This document shows positions 33,586-40,573 of a stretch of DNA of 40,573 nucleotides, piece by piece. A program made the position numbers and the translations under genes. Each line of letters opens with the position of its first letter. Positions within the stretch are counted from its first letter, which is position 1. The notes beneath the pieces were generated by a model, which was given only the letters and a program-made list of their open reading frames with translations, made no database searches and had not been told where the DNA came from. This DNA is from Pseudomonadota bacterium (GTDB taxonomy: Bacteria > Pseudomonadota > Alphaproteobacteria > Acetobacterales > Acetobacteraceae): NCBI GenBank assembly GCA_021818425.1, contig JAKAEC010000010.1:1-40573 (forward strand), written 5' to 3'.

Positions 33586-34034
33586 TGAAAAAATACGCCA
33601 TCCTCACCATGTTTTTAGTGCTTGCCGGGTGCGCTTCGGTGCCACCCCCGCCACCTGTGCTCACGCTCAACATTATTGGCAGCGCCGGGCAGAATCCTAA
33701 TCCCTCCGGCCTGGGCACGGCTGTGGCGGTGCGGGTTTATCAACTCGCTGCAGTCGGCAAGTTCCAGTCGGCGGATGTGTACACCCTCACCGGCAATGAA
33801 AGGGCTGCCCTGGGCGCGGAGGAGCTGGGTAGTTCCGTGCAATATATCGTCTCGCCCGATCAGAAGCTGACCGAAACGACCAACCTAACCCCAGGCACCA
33901 CCAATGTTGGCGTGGCGGTATTGTTCCGTGACATTAACCACGCCACCTGGAAACTCTTGTCACCTGTTGCCGCCCATGGCCCAACCGTGCTGACTCTGCG
34001 TATAAGCCGGCTGACTGCGACTCTCGGTGGTTGA
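33585..34034 (+). CDS. tssJ: T6SS outer-membrane lipoprotein TssJ, 149 aa
   Basis: TssJ anchors the TssJ-TssL-TssM trans-envelope complex in the outer membrane. Its signal peptide ends with the lipobox L-A-G-C (C16), followed by a Pro run. The family pattern is present: 'LTLNIIGSAGQNPNPSGLGT', then 'AVAVRVYQLAAVGKF' (the 'N-x-x-x-x-G-x-x-x-P-x-x-V-R-x-Y-Q-L' motif), and 'GVAVLFRDINHATWKL' near the end. ATG 33585 shares a base with the stop of the FHA gene (TAATG). A 74-base gap separates it from tssK. Confidence 0.92.
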   Translation: MKKYAILTMFLVLAGCASVPPPPPVLTLNIIGSAGQNPNPSGLGTAVAVRVYQLAAVGKFQSADVYTLTGNERAALGAEELGSSVQYIVSPDQKLTETTNLTPGTTNVGVAVLFRDINHATWKLLSPVAAHGPTVLTLRISRLTATLGG

Positions 34035-34108
34035 TAGATAAGCCGTAACAACAACCCGGCGCGTCCGGAACGAAGCTTGGGAGATTTGAAGATTATGCGA
34101 GCCTTGCA

Positions 34109-35440
34109 GTGAGCTGGACAAACCGTGTTATCTGGCAGGAGGGCATGTTCCTCCGCTCCCAGCATTTCCAGCAGCAGGATCGCTGGCTCGAAGCCTATCT
34201 GCGCGGGCGCGTGGCGGCGTTGCGTTCCCACGGTTGGGGCCTGACGCAGATGACATTGGACCGCGATTTGCTCGGCACTGGGCGCTTTGCCGTTTCCACC
34301 GCCTCGGGCGTGTTCGAGGATGGCACCCCGTTCGCCTTGCCTGGTGAAACCGAACATCCTGCGCCGTTCGACGTGCCGGAAAATACCCGCGGCGTGCTCA
34401 TCCATCTGGCCTTGCCAGTGCAGCAGGCAGGTGCGGTGGAAATCGCAGCCGTGGATGGTAGTGCTGAGGGGCGCTACAAGGCGCAGAGCTTTGAGGCATA
34501 CGACACTCATTCTGCCTCGCCCCAGGCGGCCGAGCTGCTCATCGGCCGGTTGAAATTGCGTTACTTGCTCGATACGGATGATCGGGCAGGCTACCTCTGC
34601 ATTCCCGTCGCCAGGATCATGGAAGTTTCGTCCGACAAGCGTGTAACGTTGGACGAAAATTGGTTGCCCCCGGCGCTGATATGCCATGCCGTGCCCGCTT
34701 TGGCCGGACTTGTCACGGAGTTTGCCGGCATGATCAATCAACGCGGCGAGGCCCTGGCGGCGCGGGTGAACGCGCCCGGTGCGCGCGGTGTGGCGGAGGT
34801 GGCGGATTTCATGCTGCTCCAGGCGCTCAACCGCTGGCAGGCTTTGCTGCAACATTGGGCGGATGCCGCTAACATTCACCCCGAAACACTTTATACCGCC
34901 TATGTGCAGATGGCAGCGGAATTCGCCACCTTCACGGACCAGCAGCGCCGACCCAACAAATATCCTGGCTACCGGCATCAAGACCTACAACGCAGCTTCG
35001 CGCCGGTCATCGCCGATCTGCGCCGCTCTCTCTCCTCGGTCATCGAGACCAACGCGGTCGCGATCCCATTGCAGGAGCGCCGGCATGGTGTGCATGTCGG
35101 CCCCATCAACGACCGCAACATTCTCCGTGCATCCAATTTCGTGCTCACCGTGCAGGCGGACGTGCCGACGGAAACCATCCGCCGCCTCTTCCCCGCTCAG
35201 GTGAAAATCGGCGCGGTGGAACATATCCGCGAGTTGGTGAACGTGGCACTGCCCGGTATCGCCGTCCGCCCGCTGCCGGTGGCACCGAGGCAGATCCCGT
35301 TCTATGCGGGTGGATCTTATTTCGAACTGGACCGCAACAGCACGCATTGGCAACAAATGCAGACATCGGGCGGTTTCGCGATCCATGTTTCCGGTGAATT
35401 TCCTGGCCTGCGCATGGAGCTTTGGGCCATCAAGGGATGA
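34109..35440 (+). CDS. tssK: T6SS baseplate protein TssK, 443 aa
   Basis: TssK trimers connect the baseplate to the membrane complex. The N-terminus 'WTNRVIWQEGMFLRSQHFQQ', followed by Q-D-R-W, is the diagnostic TssK start ('V-x-W-x-E-G-x-F-L-x-P-Q-H-F-Q-Q'). 'HPETLYTAYVQMAAEFATF' (near 255) and 'FYAGGSYFELDRNSTHW' (near 397) are C-terminal landmarks. GTG 34109 is used: the ATG 14 bases upstream is in another frame and reaches a stop at once. Length fits (about 440-450). Confidence 0.94.
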   Translation: MSWTNRVIWQEGMFLRSQHFQQQDRWLEAYLRGRVAALRSHGWGLTQMTLDRDLLGTGRFAVSTASGVFEDGTPFALPGETEHPAPFDVPENTRGVLIHLALPVQQAGAVEIAAVDGSAEGRYKAQSFEAYDTHSASPQAAELLIGRLKLRYLLDTDDRAGYLCIPVARIMEVSSDKRVTLDENWLPPALICHAVPALAGLVTEFAGMINQRGEALAARVNAPGARGVAEVADFMLLQALNRWQALLQHWADAANIHPETLYTAYVQMAAEFATFTDQQRRPNKYPGYRHQDLQRSFAPVIADLRRSLSSVIETNAVAIPLQERRHGVHVGPINDRNILRASNFVLTVQADVPTETIRRLFPAQVKIGAVEHIRELVNVALPGIAVRPLPVAPRQIPFYAGGSYFELDRNSTHWQQMQTSGGFAIHVSGEFPGLRMELWAIKG

Positions 35441-35466
35441 TCGCGGGAAGCGATTTGGGGAGATAA

Positions 35467-36864
35467 ATGATGAGCGACAATCCGTTCTCCGAGCCGGACG
35501 ATTCGGACCGCACCGTGATTCGGCCGATACCGGGTGGCAAGCGCCCGACCGTGCCGCCGCCCCCTCAGCCGTCGCCGTTCGATAGCGGTTTCGCGCCGGC
35601 GCAACCTAGCCCGGCGCCGGGTGGTTACAGTGCCGCCTCCGCCAGCCTGCCTGCCGACGCGCCGGAGACGATCTTTATGGGCGGCTCACCGCTCATTGCT
35701 GCCGCCGGGCCGCTGTTGCAATTGTTGGCCCGTTTGCGCAACACGCTGCAGGCGCCTGATTCCGGCGATCTGCGTGAGCGCGCGGTGCGCGAGATCCGTC
35801 GCTTCGAGGAAAATGCCCGTGCCCGTAATATTCCCATGGAGCAGCTCCGCCCTGCCCATTATGCCCTCTGCGCCAGCTTGGACGATGTGGTGCTAGCCAC
35901 ACCCTGGGGCAGCCAGGGTGCCTGGGCGCAGCGTTCGCTGGTTTCCACCTTCCACCAGGAGGTGCGCTCCGGCGAGCGTTTCTTCGACGTGATGGCGCAG
36001 ATCCGCCAAAACCCGGGCAATTTCTTGCCGGTTCTGGAATTGATGTATTTCTGCCTGTCGCTCGGTTACATGGGCCGTTACCGACTCTCCCCGCGCGGCC
36101 CTGCAGAGATCGACCGGCTGCGGGAGGAAACCTACGCAGTCCTGCGCCGCCAAAACCCGCCCGGTGACCCGGCCCTCTCTCCGCATTGGCAGGGCGTGGC
36201 CATCCCTTACAGGCCGCGCCGCTTCGGCGTGCCAGTCTGGGTCGTGGGTATTGTGGCGCTTGGCGTGCTTGGGCTGGTTTATGCAGCGTGCCTGTTCTCG
36301 CTCTCCGGCAGGTCGGATGCCGTCTTCCAAGCGGAAGTCACGGCGCCGCTCGCCCAGATGCCGCAGATCGTGCGTGCCCAACCCGTGGTGGCGCCGCCCG
36401 AGCCGCGACCCGTCGGCCCCACCATACTGGACCGTCTCTCTGGCTTCCTGCAGCCCGAGATAGCGGCCGGAAAGGTTAGCGTGCTCGGCACCACCCACCA
36501 GCCGGTCATCCGTATCAATAATCAGGGGCTGTTCGGCTCTGGCAGTGCGACGGTCGAAAGCGCGGCTGCGCCGCTGCTGCGGAAGATCGGCCAGGCGTTG
36601 GCAAAAGAAACCGGCACTATCGTGGTGACGGGCTATACCGACAACCAGCCCATTCACACATTGCAATTTCCGTCCAATTTCGTGCTCTCTCAGTCCCGTG
36701 CCCGGGCAGCGGCCGCGATCCTGGATCAGACTATCGGCGATGAAAGTCGTATCACTGCGAAAGGCATGGGCGATGCCGACCCAGTGGCTAGTAATGCCAC
36801 AGCAGCTGGCCGCGCGCAGAACCGCCGTATCGAAATCGTGCTGAACCACCCCTCCGGAAATTGA
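35467..36864 (+). CDS. tssL: T6SS inner-membrane protein TssL with OmpA peptidoglycan-binding domain, 465 aa
   Basis: TssL is part of the inner-membrane complex. A Pro-rich cytoplasmic leader (about 1-65) is followed by the DotU/IcmH domain ('PLLQLLARLRNTLQAPD', 'YALCASLDDVVLATPWGSQG', 'STFHQEVRSGERFFDVM'). One membrane helix lies near 258-278. A periplasmic OmpA-like domain follows ('TGYTDNQPIH', 'FPSNFVLSQSRARAAAAIL', 'RAQNRRIEIVL') that should bind peptidoglycan. This built-in anchor replaces the separate TagL/TagP found in other systems. ATG 35467 has GGGAGA upstream. Confidence 0.95.
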   Translation: MMSDNPFSEPDDSDRTVIRPIPGGKRPTVPPPPQPSPFDSGFAPAQPSPAPGGYSAASASLPADAPETIFMGGSPLIAAAGPLLQLLARLRNTLQAPDSGDLRERAVREIRRFEENARARNIPMEQLRPAHYALCASLDDVVLATPWGSQGAWAQRSLVSTFHQEVRSGERFFDVMAQIRQNPGNFLPVLELMYFCLSLGYMGRYRLSPRGPAEIDRLREETYAVLRRQNPPGDPALSPHWQGVAIPYRPRRFGVPVWVVGIVALGVLGLVYAACLFSLSGRSDAVFQAEVTAPLAQMPQIVRAQPVVAPPEPRPVGPTILDRLSGFLQPEIAAGKVSVLGTTHQPVIRINNQGLFGSGSATVESAAAPLLRKIGQALAKETGTIVVTGYTDNQPIHTLQFPSNFVLSQSRARAAAAILDQTIGDESRITAKGMGDADPVASNATAAGRAQNRRIEIVLNHPSGN

Positions 36865-36871
36865 GCCTGTT

Positions 36872-39800
36872 ATGAAGACGATACTTGGCTTTTTTGCCTC
36901 GCGCTGGTTCCTGAGCTTTATCGCCGCCGCAGTGCTGGCGGCTCTGGTGTGGTTCTTCGCGCCGTTCATTCACGCACTCTCTGGCGTCATTGTCCGGCTG
37001 GCTATCATCATCGTAATTCTGCTGGTCTGGCTTGGCTCCAATCTGCTGCTGGACCGGCAGCGGAAGAAGCGCGATGCGGCGCTGGCGGAGGGCGTGGCCG
37101 ATGCCGGCGCCGCGTCGCAGGACAAGGCGGCGGCGGAAGAGTTGGCGACGCTCAGCGAGAAGCTGAAAAAATCCCTGGCGTTGCTGCGCAAGGCCAGCGG
37201 CTCGCGTGGTTATTTGTACGAACAGCCCTGGTACGTGATCATCGGACCACCGGGTGCCGGGAAGACCACGGCACTTTTGAATGCTGGGCTGAAATTCCCC
37301 CTGGCAGCGGAGTTGGGGCAGGGCGCAGTGGCGGGCGTCGGCGGTACACGCCTGTGCGACTGGTGGTTCACGGAGCAGGCCGTCCTGATCGACACCGCCG
37401 GGCGCTACACTACCCAGGATTCCAATGCTTCCACTGACAAGGCCGGATGGGAAGGTTTCCTAGACCTTCTAAAGCGTACTCGCCAGCGCCAGGCGCTGAA
37501 CGGCGTGGTGGTGGCGATTTCCGTAGCGGACATCGCCGCAGCTCCGCGGGAAGAACGACTTGCTCACGCCCGTGCCATTCGCAAGCGCATTAAGGAGCTC
37601 ACTACCCGACTGGACCTTAAGCTGCCGGTCTATGCGTTGCTCACCAAAGCGGACCTTCTGGCCGGTTTCACGGAATTTTTCGATGATTTTGACCAGGAAA
37701 AGCGTGCTCAGGTCTGGGGCACCACTTTCCCGGCGCAGGACGCTAACCCGATCCAGAGCTTTGATGCTGAATTCAAGTTGCTGGTACAGCGGCTGGATGA
37801 GCGCCTGATCGATCTGCTTCAGCGCGAGCGTAGCCCTGATAGACGTTCGCTCATTGCCGGTTTCCCAACCCAGGTGGCCAGTTTGGAGGCGCCGCTGCAC
37901 GAATTCCTGGCCGAGGCATTTGGTGGCTCGGCGCTGGATCCGGCTCCTTATCTGCGCGGTGTGTACTTCACATCCGGCACGCAGGAAGGCACGCCGATCG
38001 ACCGGCTGACCGGTGCGCTCTCCCGCGCCTTCGGCATAGACCAGCGTCGCGCGCCATCTCTGCGCGCTGCCTCCGGGCGCAGCTATTTTCTCTCCCGCCT
38101 GTTACAGGACGTGATTTTTGGCGAGGCGATGTTGGCCGGGCAGAACCCTGGCCAACGCCGTCGCCGCATGCTGCTACAATCGCTGGGCTATACCGCAGTG
38201 GCTATGGTGTTTGTGGCGCTGCTGGCGGGCTTACTAGTCAGTCGCGCGCATAACGAGGCTGCCATTGCCGCCAGTAACAAGGCGGTCGCGGATTACCAGG
38301 CAGCAGCGAAGAGCGTGACACTGGATCCGGTGCAGGATTCCAACCTACTTGCCGTGCTGCCATTGTTGGATGCCGCCCGCAACGTGCCCTTCGGCCCGGG
38401 TAACACCACTACCTATGGCACCATGGGCATGGGGCTGGATCAGGGATCCAAGCTCAGATCCGGCGCGGCCACGCTCTATACCAACGCGCTGGACAATATT
38501 TTTCTTCCCCGGCTGATTTTGCAGCTTGAAGCAGAGATGCGAGGGGGGTTCGACAAGCCGGAATTCCTCTACCAAGCTACGCGCGTTTATTTGATGCTCG
38601 GCGGCCAGGGACCGATGGACAGGAGTCTCGTCGAAGCCTGGATGAAGTTGGACTGGCAGCGCCTCTACCCCGGCATCGCCAACCAGACTGCGCGCGATGA
38701 TCTTATGCAGCACCTGGTGGCCATGCTGGATGCGCCGCTGCCGCAAGTGCCGCTGGACGGCGCGTTGGTGGAGGCCGCTCGTGCCACATTTAGCCGCGTC
38801 TCGTTAGCAGAGCGCGTTTATTCTCGTATCCGCGACTCTCAAGCCGCTGCTGCTGTCCCCGCTTGGGTGCCGGAGCAGGCGATGGGCGCCGCTGGCGTGC
38901 CGCTATTTACCCGTGCCTCTGGCGAGCCGCTTAACGAGGGCGTGCCGGGCTTCTACACCATAAAGGGCTTCCAGCGCGTGCTACTGCCTGCTCTCACCCA
39001 TGCGGCCAAGGATGTGGCGAATGAAAGCTGGGTGCTGGGACCTGGTCAGCAGGTTAATCCCTCCAGCCCGGAAATGCAGAATCTGGAGCAGAACGTCATC
39101 AAACTCTACGAGGCCGATTACGAGGCCCACTGGAACGCGATGCTGGGGGATCTCAACCTCAAGCCCGCCACCAATATCGGCCAAGCAGTACAGAATCTCT
39201 ATATCCTTGGCTCCCCGCAATCGCCGATGCAGCGGCTGCTGGCCAGCATCACTACGCAGCTTCAACTCTCCAAGGGCGCGAAGCCGCTCAAGCCCGCTGC
39301 CACAGCAAAAATTCCAGGAGCAGCCGCGGTAAATGCCGATGCTGCTGCTCTTCAAGGATTGATCGGCTCGACCTCCCCGGCCGGTGGGGCCGCTCCGCCG
39401 GGCTCGGAAGTGGATCATTACTATGCACCGCTGATCAATTATGTCGGAGGCGGCGCGGGCTCGCCTATGAGCCTCACACTCAACCTCATCAACAGCCTGC
39501 AGCAGCAACTCGCCGCCCTGTCCTCTGCGGCGCCCGGTATAGCGCCCGCTGCCCCGGCGGCTGGCGGCGACCCGGCCTCCCTGCTGCAGGGCGAAGCAGC
39601 AACAGATCCGCAGCCGGTCGCCCGATGGGTGCAGGCGCTGGTGGTGAACGCCAATGCCTTGCGCGGTGGCAGTGCGGCTAAGGCGGCGGCGGCGGCGTTC
39701 AATGGTGCCGCTGGCCCCGGCCAGCTTTGTCAGCAGGCAGTTGCAGGGCGTTATCCGTTTGTTCCTACATCTAGCACCGACATTCCGCTGGGAGACTTCG

Positions 39801-40390
39801 CGCGTCTCTTCGCCCCCAACGGCATGTTGGACAGTTTCTTCACGCAGCAGGTACAGCCTTATGTCGACATGTCGGGTAGGACTTGGCGGGTGCAAGCGGT
39901 GAACGGTGTTACTCCGCCGATCAGTCAGGGTGCCCTGGTGGAGTTCCAGCGCGCGGAGACGATCAAGCAGCTCTTCTTCGCGGCGGGGCCGACACCCAGC
40001 GTACAATTCAGTCTTACGCCCACGTCGCTTGATGCGGGGGCGGCGCAAGCTGTGCTGGAGTTGGGAGCAGTGAACGTGTCCTATGCGCACGGTCCGCAAG
40101 TGCCGACTATGATTTCCTGGCCCGGCGCGGACGGCATGCAGACGGCGCGGCTCATCATCACCCCTACTAGCGGTGGCAACCCGGTGGAGTTGGACGCCTC
40201 CGGTCCCTGGGCTCTATTCCATCTTTTTTCCCAAGGCACGCTAGCTGAAGCCGGATCGTCAGACCAGTACACGCTCACTTTCACCGTCGGCGGACACCGT
40301 GTCAGCTATAGTATTAGCGCAAACTCGGTGCTTAATCCCTTCGCGCCGGGCACGTTGGCCGATTTCCGCTGCCCCAGTCTGCAAGGATGA
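36872..40390 (+). CDS. tssM: T6SS inner-membrane protein TssM (IcmF), 1172 aa
   Basis: TssM is the large core of the membrane complex. Two N-terminal membrane helices (about 10-30 and 38-58) are followed by a cytoplasmic GTPase-like domain with Walker A GPPGAGKT (125-132), 'VLIDTAGRYTTQD' (D174) and 'YALLTKADLLAGF'. Many TssM proteins lack Walker A; this one keeps it. A third helix lies near 432-455. The periplasmic part holds the IcmF-related region, an Ala/Pro-rich low-complexity stretch (about 805-915), and the C-terminal domain ending 'NPFAPGTLADFRCPSL'. It starts 7 bases after tssL and overlaps tagF by 4 bases. Confidence 0.95.
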   Translation: MKTILGFFASRWFLSFIAAAVLAALVWFFAPFIHALSGVIVRLAIIIVILLVWLGSNLLLDRQRKKRDAALAEGVADAGAASQDKAAAEELATLSEKLKKSLALLRKASGSRGYLYEQPWYVIIGPPGAGKTTALLNAGLKFPLAAELGQGAVAGVGGTRLCDWWFTEQAVLIDTAGRYTTQDSNASTDKAGWEGFLDLLKRTRQRQALNGVVVAISVADIAAAPREERLAHARAIRKRIKELTTRLDLKLPVYALLTKADLLAGFTEFFDDFDQEKRAQVWGTTFPAQDANPIQSFDAEFKLLVQRLDERLIDLLQRERSPDRRSLIAGFPTQVASLEAPLHEFLAEAFGGSALDPAPYLRGVYFTSGTQEGTPIDRLTGALSRAFGIDQRRAPSLRAASGRSYFLSRLLQDVIFGEAMLAGQNPGQRRRRMLLQSLGYTAVAMVFVALLAGLLVSRAHNEAAIAASNKAVADYQAAAKSVTLDPVQDSNLLAVLPLLDAARNVPFGPGNTTTYGTMGMGLDQGSKLRSGAATLYTNALDNIFLPRLILQLEAEMRGGFDKPEFLYQATRVYLMLGGQGPMDRSLVEAWMKLDWQRLYPGIANQTARDDLMQHLVAMLDAPLPQVPLDGALVEAARATFSRVSLAERVYSRIRDSQAAAAVPAWVPEQAMGAAGVPLFTRASGEPLNEGVPGFYTIKGFQRVLLPALTHAAKDVANESWVLGPGQQVNPSSPEMQNLEQNVIKLYEADYEAHWNAMLGDLNLKPATNIGQAVQNLYILGSPQSPMQRLLASITTQLQLSKGAKPLKPAATAKIPGAAAVNADAAALQGLIGSTSPAGGAAPPGSEVDHYYAPLINYVGGGAGSPMSLTLNLINSLQQQLAALSSAAPGIAPAAPAAGGDPASLLQGEAATDPQPVARWVQALVVNANALRGGSAAKAAAAAFNGAAGPGQLCQQAVAGRYPFVPTSSTDIPLGDFARLFAPNGMLDSFFTQQVQPYVDMSGRTWRVQAVNGVTPPISQGALVEFQRAETIKQLFFAAGPTPSVQFSLTPTSLDAGAAQAVLELGAVNVSYAHGPQVPTMISWPGADGMQTARLIITPTSGGNPVELDASGPWALFHLFSQGTLAEAGSSDQYTLTFTVGGHRVSYSISANSVLNPFAPGTLADFRCPSLQG

Positions 40391-40573
40391 GCGCCTTCCG
40401 GCCCGCTCTGACCGGTTTTTTCGGCAAGCTGCCCGCGCGAGGAGACTTTTTACGTGAGGGATTGCCGGAGGATCTCGTGGCGCCGCTAGATCTCTGGTGC
40501 CGGGACTGTCTCACCGAATCCCGCGCGACCCTCGGCGAGGGCTGGGAACATGCTTGGATGACGGCCCCGATCT
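40387..40573 (+). CDS. tagF: T6SS-associated protein TagF, N-terminal 62 codons (cut by window edge)
   Basis: ATG 40387 overlaps the tssM stop (ATGA), and the frame is open to the right edge. The visible part contains 'GFFGKLPARGDFLREGLPED', followed by 'PLDLWCRD', the diagnostic start of TagF (SciT/ImpM family). TagF represses T6SS after translation in Pseudomonas and Agrobacterium, in the latter by binding Fha and fused to a PppA domain. Whether a phosphatase domain is fused here cannot be seen. Confidence 0.9.
   Translation, partial: MSAFRPALTGFFGKLPARGDFLREGLPEDLVAPLDLWCRDCLTESRATLGEGWEHAWMTAPI

Noticed and set aside
33860-34981. 373-codon minus-strand frame across tssJ and tssK
   Set aside because: It lies antisense to two clearly recognised T6SS genes and has shadow-type composition.
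38981-40099. 372-codon minus-strand frame inside tssM
   Set aside because: Arg-rich shadow of the tssM coding strand with no recognisable domain.
1-40573. CRISPR arrays, tRNA or rRNA genes, prophage genes
   Set aside because: No regularly spaced repeats, tRNA-like cloverleaf, rRNA segment or phage structural gene was noticed on reading; absence was not tested by computation.

Overview
The window looks like a chromosomal segment of a GC-rich alphaproteobacterium, most likely an Acetobacteraceae (acetic-acid/acidophile group). The grounds are codon use, a bd-type quinol oxidase locus, NodT-type outer-membrane factors, and a type VI secretion (T6SS) locus with a TssL-OmpA fusion. The family-level guess is inference; no rRNA or other marker gene is present.

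Layout. 1-1171: the edge of an IS1595-type transposase, a lone periplasmic c-type cytochrome, and a decayed tnpB 3' end. 1172-2473: glutamate dehydrogenase. 2579-9903 (minus strand): one tightly packed unit reading from high to low coordinates, comprising an RND efflux pump (membrane fusion protein, inner-membrane pump, outer-membrane factor) followed by an ABC ATPase and permease of the NitT/TauT/ThiXZ type. A divergent TetR regulator (10071-10721) probably controls it. 10882-17554: cytochrome bd module cydD-cydC-cydA-cydB, a CydX-like small subunit with an extra membrane helix, and a 32-residue membrane microprotein. A perfect FNR/FixK box correctly spaced from a -10 element lies upstream of cydA. 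17679-26330: a chain of overlapping genes, tgt-queF-queG (queuosine tRNA modification), a family-5 solute-binding protein, a wrecked second copy of that protein split by a dead tnpB element, two permeases and a fused double ATPase. 26331-29213 (minus strand): succinate-semialdehyde-type dehydrogenase and an APC-family amino-acid permease. 29578-40573: T6SS genes vgrG, an unassigned small protein gene, an FHA protein gene, tssJ, tssK, tssL, tssM and the start of tagF, running off the right edge.

How the parts work together. The cyd genes encode and assemble a high-affinity terminal oxidase, with low-oxygen control visible in the sequence. The que genes act in succession: QueF makes preQ1, Tgt inserts it into tRNA, QueG performs the last reduction. 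Their translational coupling to a peptide-type ABC importer is unexplained. The T6SS part holds the membrane complex (TssJ-L-M), the baseplate linker TssK, the VgrG spike and post-translational control proteins (FHA, TagF). Sheath, tube, ClpV and other baseplate genes are not in the window.

The observations I consider most worth a second look are: the 32-aa microprotein and two-helix CydX in the cyd operon; the foldable leader abutting the tgt start codon; the queG/solute-binding-protein coupling; the tnpB relic that keeps an array of hairpins resembling an omega-RNA/right end; and the unassigned T6SS protein between vgrG and the FHA gene. I did not identify any unmistakably new system; several of these are hypotheses resting on context.
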